The notes beneath the pieces were generated by a model. The model had not been told where the DNA came from. It saw only the letters and a program-made list of their open reading frames with translations, and searched no databases. This document shows, piece after piece, positions 1 to 7,700 of a DNA stretch of 35,183 nucleotides (its first letter is position 1; the number at the start of each line of letters is the position of its first letter). Source of the DNA: Solobacterium sp. (GTDB lineage Bacteria; Bacillota_I; Bacilli_A; Erysipelotrichales; Erysipelotrichaceae); NCBI GenBank assembly GCA_017433125.1, contig JAFRHT010000019.1, positions 1-35,183 on the forward strand. The letters are read 5' to 3'. A program made the translations under genes and the position numbers.

Positions 1-44
1 ATTTTATCAATCTCAGTAACCAAATCAGTTACAAATGAATTATA

Positions 45-179
45 TCAGTATTCCTCCCATGGCCCTACCCACTCACAGCTTTCTGTTGTGCTGCCGTTAG
101 CATAATGATGAATAATACATGTTGTAGTGCCGCCATTCTCTTCATATGTCTTCGTTTCTTCGTATTCCTGTTGGGTCAT
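45..179 (-). CDS. Possible 44-residue small protein, unknown function
   Basis: An open frame of 44 codons starts at ATG (179) and ends at TGA (45-47). The product is acidic and polar, with two cysteines (C21 and C35), a His-His-Tyr stretch, and a C-terminus rich in Trp and Glu (EWVGPWEEY). No signal peptide or membrane segment is visible. There is no good ribosome binding site before the ATG, and the frame opens only four codons upstream of it, so the start is the only one available. The region is more AT-rich than the genes that follow. I do not recognise a family. It could be the tail of a degraded gene or chance. Confidence 0.3.
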   Translation of the reverse strand: MTQQEYEETKTYEENGGTTTCIIHHYANGSTTESCEWVGPWEEY

Positions 180-332
180 TTTTGGGTCAAATTATAAATA
201 ATGGAGGAGCCGAATAGAGACGGATATACCTTTATAAAGCTTCTTAAGGCAGTATAAGAATCCCAAAAGTATATATTAGTACTATATAAGAGTACTTATC
301 CGACGGTCTACCAAGCGGCACCATCAGTCAAG

Positions 333-358
333 AAAACCGCATATATATGCGGTTTTTT
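333..358. terminator. Bidirectional rho-independent terminator
   Basis: A perfect palindrome, AAAACCGC-ATATATAT-GCGGTTTT, has T-runs on both strands (TTTTTT at 353-358). On the minus strand it closes the seven-gene operon and the surface-protein remnant that follows it. Confidence 0.75.
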
Positions 359-393
359 CTTTGTTTCAGTTATGTTCGGTGTGCTTTATCCGG

Positions 394-768
394 TTATTCG
401 GTGAAGCTTCTGCGGTACGCCAGCAGCCCGGCCAGAATGATCAGCGACAGGAACAGAAGTCCGGCCCGCATCCCGGAATCTCCCTGATCCTCTGTATTTG
501 GCACATAAGTCACAGGACCAGTTGGTGTTTTTGCCGGTGCCGGTTTCGGCTTGACCGTCAGGGTTGTCTCCGCGATGCCGTCCTTGAAGATGAATTTCAC
601 TGTATGTGCACCTTCGGACAGTGTGTTCAGATATGATTTGCTCAGCGCGGCATTCAGGCTGCCCGATGCAGCGGTATAATCTGACGGCGCAATGGCGGTG
701 CCGTCTGCTTCTATGCCTTCAAACAGCGCATACGTCTTATCGTCACTGATGCTCCGGTTGACTTTATA
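394..768 (-). pseudogene. C-terminal remnant of a membrane-anchored surface protein (X2/Ig-like domain)
   Basis: An open frame of about 124 codons runs from 768 to TAA (394-396), but the recognisable domain begins without a start codon. The only ATG (600) lies inside it. The N-terminal part resembles an X2-type Ig-like module (TYALFEGIEADGTAI, then SYLNTLSEGAHTVKFIF). A Lys/Pro/Ala/Thr-rich spacer follows, then QGDSGM, a hydrophobic segment of about 17 residues and a short Arg-containing tail, which is a typical C-terminal anchor without a classical LPXTG. The frame begins 5 nt inside the end of the YdcF-like gene, so the 5' part was lost at that junction. What is seen is a gene fragment. The surface location is inferred from the tail. 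Confidence 0.65.
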
Positions 769-1801
769 TTACGCCGAATATCCTGAACCCGACCAGCAGC
801 CAGAACAGCCAGCCGGATCCGTATAACACGGCATGTTTCGGTTCGGTATGAACCGCGATGAATTCACGGATCAGGGCACTCGGCCAGAAATAGAAGGCAA
901 CCCGGCTGCCGATCCCTGTACACGCAAGGCCGATTTTCCGGCAGTTCCGCAGTGCCCTGTACACATGATAATTGCCGGTGACCAGGGCAGTATACTTTCT
1001 TCCGTCCAGCCCGTCCAGAATTGCCTTGGAATTCTTCAGGTTTTCCAATGTGTTCGTCGACTGGTCTTCCATGAGAATATCCTTCTCCGGAATACCCAGG
1101 TCCAGCAGATACTGCTTCATGGCGGCGGCTTCCGGTATTGTTTCATCACCGCCCTGCCCGCCGGAGGGAATCAGCACAGGCGGCGTCGGATCACGCCGGT
1201 AAACCGCAACAGCTTTGTCCAGGCGGTCTTTGAGCAGCCGGGAAAGCCGGTTACCCTCAATGAGTCCGGCGCCCAGGATAATGACATAATCGAAATCCCT
1301 TTTGATCGGAATAATCTGCAGGAAAACAGAGTAGATCATGAAGATCAAAAACGCCATAGAACCGTATATGACCGAAACACTGATAAAGACCATGATCCCG
1401 CGCACAAGCAGCCGGGATGTTTCCGGTATCAGGTCCGGGTCACCCATATAGAACATCAGGACAACGGCAATGGTTGCGATTTCCCCGATCAGGATAAGAA
1501 TTCCCAGAACCAGTGACAGCATATGCGGAAGCTGCCGGCCTTCCCGCCGGATCATCACAATGCCGTTATGAATCAGGAAGAACGGGACGATCAACAGCGT
1601 GATGAACACCGTCATGCCGATCATGAACAGAACCCTGCCGCTGTTCTCCCCGGATAGTGCCACGGAAAAAGGAATCAGTGAAAGCAGTGCCAGAAACAAA
1701 AAATTACAGTTACGGTATCTGCTTCTGTCCTTATGAAACGAGTAAGCAAACAGCCCGAATGCAGCCACTGAGATAAGTCCTGTAATAACAATCTGATTCA
1801 C
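764..1801 (-). CDS. YdcF/SanA-type DUF218 membrane protein
   Basis: The 345-residue product has about five membrane segments in its first 165 residues (around 5-21, 34-50, 57-79, 93-119 and 133-165). A DUF218 domain follows, opening with VIILGAGL and containing the family signatures SGGQGGDE, EDQSTNTLEN and VTGNYHVYRA. A last hydrophobic stretch lies near the C-terminus. DUF218 proteins (SanA, ElyC, YdcF) are linked to envelope integrity, but the biochemical role is unsettled. The GTG start is chosen because GGGGAG lies 6 nt upstream. It is the last intact gene of the operon, 34 nt after the MATE fusion, and its end overlaps a surface-protein remnant. The family assignment is confident; the function is not. 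Confidence 0.8.
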   Translation of the reverse strand: MNQIVITGLISVAAFGLFAYSFHKDRSRYRNCNFLFLALLSLIPFSVALSGENSGRVLFMIGMTVFITLLIVPFFLIHNGIVMIRREGRQLPHMLSLVLGILILIGEIATIAVVLMFYMGDPDLIPETSRLLVRGIMVFISVSVIYGSMAFLIFMIYSVFLQIIPIKRDFDYVIILGAGLIEGNRLSRLLKDRLDKAVAVYRRDPTPPVLIPSGGQGGDETIPEAAAMKQYLLDLGIPEKDILMEDQSTNTLENLKNSKAILDGLDGRKYTALVTGNYHVYRALRNCRKIGLACTGIGSRVAFYFWPSALIREFIAVHTEPKHAVLYGSGWLFWLLVGFRIFGVI

Positions 1802-1835
1802 TCTGTTCTCCCCTAAGCAAGTATCCGGTGCGGGC

Positions 1836-3614
1836 CTACATCCGGATCGTCAGTACATTCAGGCCCAGCATGTTTTGATACCGGACCTGTTCGGCAAGTC
1901 CGTAGATCATCCGGATGCCGATATTCTTTGTAATATCTTCCGGGTCAACGATCCGGCTCCGCTCCTCCGGATCAAACGGTACACAGTCATCCCTGACCCT
2001 GAGAATCAGATCATCCGCCTTGCAGACTACCCGGATATCCACCGCATGTTTTTTGCTGTCTTTCCGGAAACCATGGGCCACAACATTGCCGGCCATCTCC
2101 TCCATTGCCAGCCCGGCCAGTTCGGATTTCCTTTCATCAAAACCCTTCGTCCGGCAGAAAGCCTCCACCTGCTGTGCGACATTAACCACTTCTTCCATGC
2201 TTGCCATTGTCATATCCATCCGGTCACCGTCCTCTGCCCCGAAGGTATCCGGCAGGGCAAGCACAGCTTCCGGAGTTTCCGGCAGCCTGCGGCGGTGCAG
2301 GCAGGCATAGCATAATATGACCGGCAGCAGGCACAGCCCGTTCAGAATATTTGCAATATAAACACCCCGCAGCCCCCACGCCGGGGTCAGCAGAGCAGAG
2401 AATCCGGCAACGAATACAACCCCGTCCAGCAGCGACAAAAGATTTACCGGGAGCTGTTTTCCGAAAACCTGGTTCAGCCCGACAAAATGCATGCAGATCA
2501 CAGACAGCGGCATGCATAACGGCAGCAGCCTGAATCCCTGCACCGTCATCTGGTACACCGGCGCGGCAGCATCACGGTAATACAGCCGGGTGAACGGCAC
2601 TGCGCATGCGGCCAGGCAAACAGCCATGACCGCCGTCAGCGGGACAAAACGCCGTATCATGTTTTTCATGACATCAATCAGCGTCTGACGATCTTCTTCC
2701 CCGACCGCCACACTCATCAGCATGCGCGAAACCGCAATCATGCCGGCCGGAACAGCCCAGAATACACTCAGCAGCGTATTGGCCGTTGCCAGCGCGGAAA
2801 CCCCGGCACTGCCGACATACTGCAGGATCAGGTTATTGAGAACCAGTCCGCGCAGCGCCTGCCAGCAGTAGCTGATGGAACCGGCCGCCCCGAGCAGGAT
2901 TATTTCCACAGCGTCATGCCGCCGCATGCTGTTCCGTTTGAATTTCACCTTTGACTTTCCGGAAAGAAAATACCCGGCCTGAACACACAGAAGGGCCCAT
3001 TGCGACAGCGAAGCCGCCAGCGCCAGCCCCAGGGTGCCGGCATGCATTCTGACAACGAACAGGTAATTGAACAGCATTGTTGCGGCAAGCAGTACCGCGA
3101 CCCCGGCAGCTGTCCGCCGGTTCTGGTTCTCCAGGGAAAGAAACGCTGCCAGCTGCTGCGTCATCATCAGCGGGATCACCCCGGCCGCCTGGCCGATAAT
3201 ATACAGATTCAGATAGGCTCTCGCGGCGGCATCCGCACAGATCCACACGGTCAGATTCAGTCCGGCCCCAAGCAGAAGAATCAGTGTGATTACTGCCGCG
3301 GCAGTCAGGGTTGTTACAAGATCCAGAGTGAAAACAGCACCTGTCTGTTCCAGCTGGTTCTTTCCCATATACCGGCCGCAAAGTATCTGTGAACCGGAAA
3401 CCATCATCAGGGTAAGCGCACCGATCAGCATATTTACAGGACTGTACAGGCCCACTGCCGTCATCGCTTCAGGCCCGATGACATTGCCGGCAAACAGGCT
3501 TGAAATGATAACGGTTAAAGCACTCGAGGCTGCCAGCATGATCTGCGCCGGCAGAAGCCTGAAGAGTGTCTTCCTGACAACTGCGCTGTTTCCCGCTTCC
3601 GCCTTAAAAGACAT
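1836..3614 (-). CDS. MATE-family transporter fused to an RsbW-like HATPase domain
   Basis: The product has 592 residues. Residues from about 15 to 440 form the multi-helix MATE fold (AGNVIGPEAMTAVGLYSPVN near the N-terminus, SGSQILCGRYMGK after it), normally a Na+- or H+-driven exporter of drugs or lipid-like substrates. The last 130 residues or so form a soluble serine-kinase/anti-sigma type ATPase domain: N-box AMEEMAGNVVAHGF, G1-like RDDCVPFDP and G2-like NIGIRMIYGL. Ordinary MATE proteins are about 450 residues long and lack this tail. ATG 3614 is preferred (AAAGGGG a few bases upstream). A TTG at 3632 would overlap the preceding gene. An ATP-binding regulatory tail next to a free RsbW-like protein and two STAS proteins suggests transport gated by partner switching; that is inference. 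Confidence 0.85.
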   Translation of the reverse strand: MSFKAEAGNSAVVRKTLFRLLPAQIMLAASSALTVIISSLFAGNVIGPEAMTAVGLYSPVNMLIGALTLMMVSGSQILCGRYMGKNQLEQTGAVFTLDLVTTLTAAAVITLILLLGAGLNLTVWICADAAARAYLNLYIIGQAAGVIPLMMTQQLAAFLSLENQNRRTAAGVAVLLAATMLFNYLFVVRMHAGTLGLALAASLSQWALLCVQAGYFLSGKSKVKFKRNSMRRHDAVEIILLGAAGSISYCWQALRGLVLNNLILQYVGSAGVSALATANTLLSVFWAVPAGMIAVSRMLMSVAVGEEDRQTLIDVMKNMIRRFVPLTAVMAVCLAACAVPFTRLYYRDAAAPVYQMTVQGFRLLPLCMPLSVICMHFVGLNQVFGKQLPVNLLSLLDGVVFVAGFSALLTPAWGLRGVYIANILNGLCLLPVILCYACLHRRRLPETPEAVLALPDTFGAEDGDRMDMTMASMEEVVNVAQQVEAFCRTKGFDERKSELAGLAMEEMAGNVVAHGFRKDSKKHAVDIRVVCKADDLILRVRDDCVPFDPEERSRIVDPEDITKNIGIRMIYGLAEQVRYQNMLGLNVLTIRM

Positions 3615-3624
3615 ATATCCCCTT

Positions 3625-4404
3625 TTACTCAATCAGTCCGAAGTGTCTCAGTGCCTTCTCAATGCCGCGGTTATCCACTGAATCCGTAACATAATCAGCC
3701 GCTGCCTTGACCGTATCACTGGCATTGCCCATGGCTACGCCGATTCCGGCAAATTTCAGCATCTCGATATCATTCTCGCCGTCCCCGAAAGCCATGATCT
3801 GGGAACGGTCCAGTCCTTCTTCATCCAGGAATTTCTGAATCCCCGCGGACTTTCCGCCGCCCTTCGGGATAATATCAATGCCGGTATCGTTCCAGCTGGT
3901 AACCGAGCACTCGTCCAGCAGGTCATCCAGCAGCTGTTTCTGATGCTGCGGGACAAAGGCCAGGATCTGATAGACGTTTTCCCCGGTATAACCGCCGACT
4001 TCCGGTACGGTTCCTTTGGTATCATGCTGGGTCTTGATCACGGTTTCATTGATGTAATTGATATACCGGTCGTTTTCACCGATCATGACAAACGGAATGC
4101 GCTTAGCCGTGAAAATCCTCGACAGGACTTCCATCTCCCCCTTGTCAATCGGGGTTCCGGCATATACTTTCCGGCTCGCATCCAGCATCAGGTTCCCGTT
4201 CAAAGTGAGGTAGCCGTCAAACGGGATATCACTGACCGGCAGTTTGGACAGTTCGATCATATGCCGGCCAGTCGCAACCACCGTTTTGATGCCCCTGAGC
4301 CGGAGCTCATGCAGTGCCCGCCGGGTGCTGGCCGGAACGTCATTCTGCTTATGCGACATCAGCGTACCGTCCACATCGAAAAAGATTGCGTTGATATCCG
4401 TCAT
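3625..4404 (-). CDS. Cof-type HAD-IIB phosphatase
   Basis: A 259-residue cytosolic HAD-superfamily hydrolase of the Cof/YbiV type. Motif I is FFDVDGTL (D10 nucleophile, D12 acid/base), motif II is VVATGRH, and the C-terminal motifs are the lysine in KGGGKSAGI and FGDGENDIEML. The middle cap domain is the IIB type. Family members dephosphorylate sugar phosphates, FMN or PLP, and the substrate cannot be read here. It lies 28 nt after the RsbW-like gene and its stop is 10 nt before the MATE fusion start, so it is co-transcribed with the regulatory set. It is the only clearly cytosolic phosphatase in the operon, which has no PP2C gene; whether that matters is speculative. Confidence 0.85.
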   Translation of the reverse strand: MTDINAIFFDVDGTLMSHKQNDVPASTRRALHELRLRGIKTVVATGRHMIELSKLPVSDIPFDGYLTLNGNLMLDASRKVYAGTPIDKGEMEVLSRIFTAKRIPFVMIGENDRYINYINETVIKTQHDTKGTVPEVGGYTGENVYQILAFVPQHQKQLLDDLLDECSVTSWNDTGIDIIPKGGGKSAGIQKFLDEEGLDRSQIMAFGDGENDIEMLKFAGIGVAMGNASDTVKAAADYVTDSVDNRGIEKALRHFGLIE

Positions 4405-4432
4405 TGTTTCCTCCCGTATCGGGCGGCCGTAT

Positions 4433-4843
4433 TCAGCTGATCTGCTTCCTGATCGTCAGAATATTCTGACCGCCGCTGTATTCGTAGTGCACATCATCCA
4501 TGGTTTTTTTCACCAGATAAATACCCAGCCCGCCGATATTTCTTTCCTCCGGTCCCAGCATCAGGTCCGGATCCGGCTTCGCCAGCGGGTCAAACGGCCG
4601 GCCATGATCGATAAAGGCAATCACCACCGCAGCCGGGTCCTTCTCCGTCTCCACCCGGACTGTCGCCTCGCCGCCTTCGGGGCCGTAGGCATACCTGGCA
4701 ATGTTGCTGAAAATCTCATCGACGGCCACCGCGATCTGAATCTGCGCTTTCCGGCTGCAGTCCAGCTTTTCAAGCTGCTCCTCCACAAAGGCCGTCACGG
4801 TCGGAATGCTTTCGATCCGGGCCGCAATTGTCATTTCTTTCAT
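4433..4843 (-). CDS. RsbW/SpoIIAB-like serine kinase (anti-sigma type ATPase)
   Basis: A 136-residue GHKL ATPase of the anti-sigma type. The N-box contains E43 and N47 (VDEIFSNIARYAY), the G1 box is IDHGRPFDP (D79), and the G2 box is GGLGIYLVKKTMD (around 104-116). Such proteins bind ATP, phosphorylate a Ser on a partner STAS protein, and sequester a sigma factor or other client. It sits 24 nt after the STAS-APH gene and directly upstream of the Cof phosphatase. No sigma factor gene is nearby, so the client may lie elsewhere in the genome or be the MATE fusion. Family call confident, client unknown. Confidence 0.85.
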   Translation of the reverse strand: MKEMTIAARIESIPTVTAFVEEQLEKLDCSRKAQIQIAVAVDEIFSNIARYAYGPEGGEATVRVETEKDPAAVVIAFIDHGRPFDPLAKPDPDLMLGPEERNIGGLGIYLVKKTMDDVHYEYSGGQNILTIRKQIS

Positions 4844-4867
4844 AAAATTATTACCTGGCCGGTGCAG

Positions 4868-6064
4868 TCAGCCACCCTGGGCATCTGTATCCCCGTCTTC
4901 AAAGGACAGCGAGTCAACCCGTTCGAGCAGCTCCGAAAGATGGCTCTTCCAGAGTTCGGCAGTCACCTTGTCCTCCTCCGAGTTATTGGAAGGATGCCGG
5001 TACTTCCAGCTGATCAGCCGGGTATAGGATACACAGCGGATCTTATCTTCCAGTTTCTTCAGTTTCTCTTCATCTTCCGTCTCAAAATAGGCCTGCAGGC
5101 ACTTATGCCAGAATGTCCGGGCTGTTTCCGGACTGAAGCCCTGGAAGTCCCTGACAATTTCCGGATTGTATTCGGAGAAGCCGATGTAGGAGTTGTACAT
5201 CTGGGCCAGTTCATAGATCGGATACCCGGCACAGAGTGTATCCATGTCAATCAGCAGGACTTCATCACCGGCCAGCACGATATTCTTTGTATGGTAATCC
5301 CCGTGGATCATATGATCGGAATCCGGCATGCCCGCAATCAGCTGTTCCAGCTTCCTGCTTTCGGCTTCCGGCAGATCCGCCCTGATTTCATTCTCCCACT
5401 TGACGATTTTCTCTTTGGACGAAGGCAGTTTGCCTTCCGGCACCGTGATGCCGTGAACTTTCTTCAGCAGATTGATATACTCAGTGACGCACCAGTCCAT
5501 CCGCTCCGGCTCATCAGCCAGGATCTTGGCAAAGGAACGGGCATTGAGCAGTTCAAAAACCGAGCCGTAGCTGTCACCGACCTTCACGACGTCATAGGAT
5601 ATGGCAGTCGGCACGCCCAGGATCAGCGCCAGCCGGGCCACTTCCCGCTCATGCTGGATATCCGCCAGCGCGTCCGCGTTTTTATAGACTTTGACAACAT
5701 TGTCCTTGTCAACCCGGTATACCTTGCCGTTGAAGCCTTCACCGATGACTTCACATCCCTCCACAGAAATGACTTTATACGCTTTTTCTACCGTCATCAT
5801 CTCCGTAAAGCCGGTCGTTTCAAGAATTTCATAGACTTCCGGTGAGGCGTTGATGATCCTGACATCCGGCCATGTTTTCTTCACCCGCAGAATCACCCGC
5901 AGGCCGGCACTGGATATATATTCCAGTTCTTCAACATCCAGGGTGACAGCGGTATCCGTTTTTCCTTCCAGCTGTTTCAGAATATCGTTTTCAATTTCGG
6001 CGGAATTGGCCGAATCGATCCGGCCGCTCAGCCTGATCATTACTGTGTTGTCCATCTGCGTCAT
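4868..6064 (-). CDS. STAS domain fused to an APH-type kinase
   Basis: The product has 398 residues. Residues 1-95 are a STAS (anti-sigma antagonist) domain with LEYISSAGLRVIL; S52 aligns with the phosphoacceptor Ser of SpoIIAA/RsbV. From about residue 100 an aminoglycoside-phosphotransferase/choline-kinase fold follows: glycine loop GEGFNGKVYRV, lysine K125 in VVKVYK, catalytic HGDYHTKN (H254, D256, N261) and metal-binding LIDMD (D273). All key kinase residues are present, so it should be active on a small molecule or a protein. It lies 30 nt after the free STAS gene and 24 nt before the RsbW-like gene. The fusion implies that kinase activity is tied to STAS phosphorylation state (inference). 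It is unlikely to be a drug-resistance enzyme in this setting. Confidence 0.85.
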   Translation of the reverse strand: MTQMDNTVMIRLSGRIDSANSAEIENDILKQLEGKTDTAVTLDVEELEYISSAGLRVILRVKKTWPDVRIINASPEVYEILETTGFTEMMTVEKAYKVISVEGCEVIGEGFNGKVYRVDKDNVVKVYKNADALADIQHEREVARLALILGVPTAISYDVVKVGDSYGSVFELLNARSFAKILADEPERMDWCVTEYINLLKKVHGITVPEGKLPSSKEKIVKWENEIRADLPEAESRKLEQLIAGMPDSDHMIHGDYHTKNIVLAGDEVLLIDMDTLCAGYPIYELAQMYNSYIGFSEYNPEIVRDFQGFSPETARTFWHKCLQAYFETEDEEKLKKLEDKIRCVSYTRLISWKYRHPSNNSEEDKVTAELWKSHLSELLERVDSLSFEDGDTDAQGG

Positions 6065-6094
6065 ACTGTTTCTCCTGTCTATGCCTGTTCAGCC

Positions 6095-6397
6095 TCACGG
6101 CTCGATTTTCAGAATATCCGTAAATCCGGTAACTTCAAAGATTTCCATGACGACCTCATTGACGTTCACGATTTTCATTGTGCCCTGATTCATCATGGTT
6201 TTCTGGGCCGCCAGCAGCACCCGCAGGCCGGCGGATGAAACGTAGTCAAGGGCAGCAAAATCCAGTGTCAGTTCGCTGATCCCGTCCATGGTTTCCTTCA
6301 GTTCGGCTTCCAGTTCCGGTGAGGTTACGGTATCCAGTCTGCCCTCCAGACTGATGTTGACCTTGCCGGCATCAGTTGTCTTATTGATCTTCAGCAT
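6095..6397 (-). CDS. STAS-domain anti-sigma factor antagonist
   Basis: A single-domain STAS protein of 100 residues, the usual length for SpoIIAA/RsbV proteins. The conserved loop is LDYVSSAGLRVLL, and S55 aligns with the regulatory phosphoserine. The N-terminus (VNISLEGRLDTVTSPELE) is typical. In known systems the unphosphorylated form binds the RsbW-like kinase and frees its client. It is 14 nt downstream of the HAD phosphatase gene and 30 nt upstream of a second STAS domain carried by the APH fusion, with which it shares the SSAGLR loop and the GFT near the C-terminus. The two STAS domains may compete for the same kinase. Confidence 0.9.
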   Translation of the reverse strand: MLKINKTTDAGKVNISLEGRLDTVTSPELEAELKETMDGISELTLDFAALDYVSSAGLRVLLAAQKTMMNQGTMKIVNVNEVVMEIFEVTGFTDILKIEP

Positions 6398-6411
6398 CGT
6401 TTTTCCCCCGT

Positions 6412-7548
6412 TTATTCAGCTGTCTTTTTCCTGACAACCCCGTCTCCGTAAATGGTCGTCCAGTCATTCTTCATGGATACCGGGATCCAGTCATACTGCC
6501 GGCAGAGTTCATACATCTTGTCAGCCTTTGCCGTGTTGCCGTTTTCCCGTTCGGTATCGTCGCAGCACAGCATGAAGGCCAGACTGCGGTACGGATTGCC
6601 GGTCGTGACATATTCAGCCATGCTGGAGTCACCGGTGCTGTTGCCGAAGGAGAGCACCGGCTGCACACCGATCTCCTGGATAATTACCGCAACCTTGTTC
6701 ATCTTCAGGTTCTTGATGATGAATTCGCCGCCCAGCACCAGTTCGTCCTGGTCGTCAAACACATAGCCAAGACCATCCGTGCCGCCCTGCTTGCGGGTCA
6801 CGACCGTCTCGTCGGAACCGATGATCTGTCCCATCGGCACATGCAGCGGGGACTGGTCGACAATGCCCCGGACGATGAAGCGGTCCGTGCCGCTGACCAC
6901 ATAGACAGTAAAATCATTTTCCTGCAGGTAATTCACGACTTCCAGCATCGGCTGATACCAGCCCTCGCCGCGCTTCATGCCTTCATAACCCGGCATGGGC
7001 AGCTGCTTGAACGCCTGGATATACGCATTGAATTCCGCCAGGGTCATGCCGGCAAAGGAGGAAGCGATCGCCTGCCCGTGATCAACTTCAAGCCCGGCAA
7101 ATGACGCGCCGGTCTCATTCTGCTCCACGATTTTACCGGCAATTTCCTTTTCGAAATCACTGGCTTTGTCAATATAATCCGGATCTTCCAGAACCCGGTG
7201 CACCAGCAGGGTGTAGTCAAAGTAATTCGGATCGGTTTCGCAGAACAGGGTCCCGTCCAGGTCAAACACGGCAATCCGGTTTTCCACCGGGATATAATCC
7301 GGGCTGTCCGGATCCGTGATGGCTTCCATAAACGAAATGAGTTCTTTGCGGGCCGGCGCGTCTTCCTGCCACAGCGACAGGACTTCCGCCGCGGATTTCT
7401 CCGCTGTTTCTGTCTCAGCCGGTTCTGCCGGTTCTTCCCCCCGGCTTCCGGTTCCCGCAAAATGCATCAGATTAGTGATTACCAGCAGGCAGACGGCAAT
7501 GATCGCCGTCAGCCGCCAGGCCTTCAGAGCCTTATTCTGTTCTTCCAT
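6412..7548 (-). CDS. Membrane-anchored, probably extracytoplasmic HAD phosphatase
   Basis: The product has 378 residues. A Lys/Arg-containing N-terminus is followed by a hydrophobic segment (about 14-31) without a lipobox, then a Glu/Pro/Ala-rich linker and the HAD domain. Motif I is AVFDLDGTLF, motif II is YVVSGTDRF, and a late acidic motif is SFGNSTGDSSM. The charge pattern predicts a cytosolic N-terminus and an external catalytic domain, similar in topology to secreted acid phosphatases. ATG 7548 is chosen because GGAGG lies 7 nt upstream; longer frames to 7626 lack a site. It is the first gene of the seven-gene operon. The substrate is unknown. An external enzyme cannot directly be the phosphatase for the cytosolic STAS proteins. 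Confidence 0.8.
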   Translation of the reverse strand: MEEQNKALKAWRLTAIIAVCLLVITNLMHFAGTGSRGEEPAEPAETETAEKSAAEVLSLWQEDAPARKELISFMEAITDPDSPDYIPVENRIAVFDLDGTLFCETDPNYFDYTLLVHRVLEDPDYIDKASDFEKEIAGKIVEQNETGASFAGLEVDHGQAIASSFAGMTLAEFNAYIQAFKQLPMPGYEGMKRGEGWYQPMLEVVNYLQENDFTVYVVSGTDRFIVRGIVDQSPLHVPMGQIIGSDETVVTRKQGGTDGLGYVFDDQDELVLGGEFIIKNLKMNKVAVIIQEIGVQPVLSFGNSTGDSSMAEYVTTGNPYRSLAFMLCCDDTERENGNTAKADKMYELCRQYDWIPVSMKNDWTTIYGDGVVRKKTAE

Positions 7549-7569
7549 AATGATTCCTCCGGATGACCC

Positions 7570-7586
7570 GTTTTCGCAATGAAAAC
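7570..7586. promoter_or_regulatory. Inverted repeat upstream of the STAS/MATE operon
   Basis: GTTTTC-GCAAT-GAAAAC, a perfect 6-bp inverted repeat, lies between the putative promoter and the first ribosome site. It could be an operator or a leader hairpin; no regulator is identified. Confidence 0.35.
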
Positions 7587-7614
7587 ATGTGCCGCCTCTT
7601 ATCACTCCATGTAC

Positions 7615-7645
7615 ATGATAACCCATTCCCGCCCCAATATGTTAA
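7615..7645 (-). promoter_or_regulatory. Weak candidate promoter for the STAS/MATE operon
   Basis: On the minus strand, TTAACA (7640-7645) and TATCAT (7615-7620) are separated by 19 nt, just after the galT terminator. The spacing is long, so this is a tentative call. Confidence 0.3.
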
Positions 7646-7648
7646 ACA

Positions 7649-7681
7649 GAAAAAAGACTTCTGCCCTTGCAGACAGAAGCC
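7649..7681 (-). terminator. Rho-independent terminator of maf-galT
   Basis: The minus strand reads CTTCTG, a 10-nt loop, CAGAAG, then TCTTTTTT. It follows the galT stop by about 20 nt and separates galT from the STAS/MATE operon. Confidence 0.65.
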
Positions 7682-7700
7682 TGTTCCGCAAAATATGCGT

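Noticed and set aside
3615-3632. TTG start adding six residues to the MATE fusion
   Set aside because: It overlaps the Cof phosphatase gene, and the AAAGGGG ribosome site fits the ATG at 3614.
4244-5845. Open frame of 533 codons on the plus strand
   Set aside because: It runs antisense to the RsbW-like and STAS-APH genes, whose proteins have clear domains. Long antisense frames are expected from the GC-rich codon bias here.
4868-6064. Aminoglycoside resistance gene
   Set aside because: The APH fold is present, but the STAS fusion and operon context point to a regulatory or metabolic kinase.
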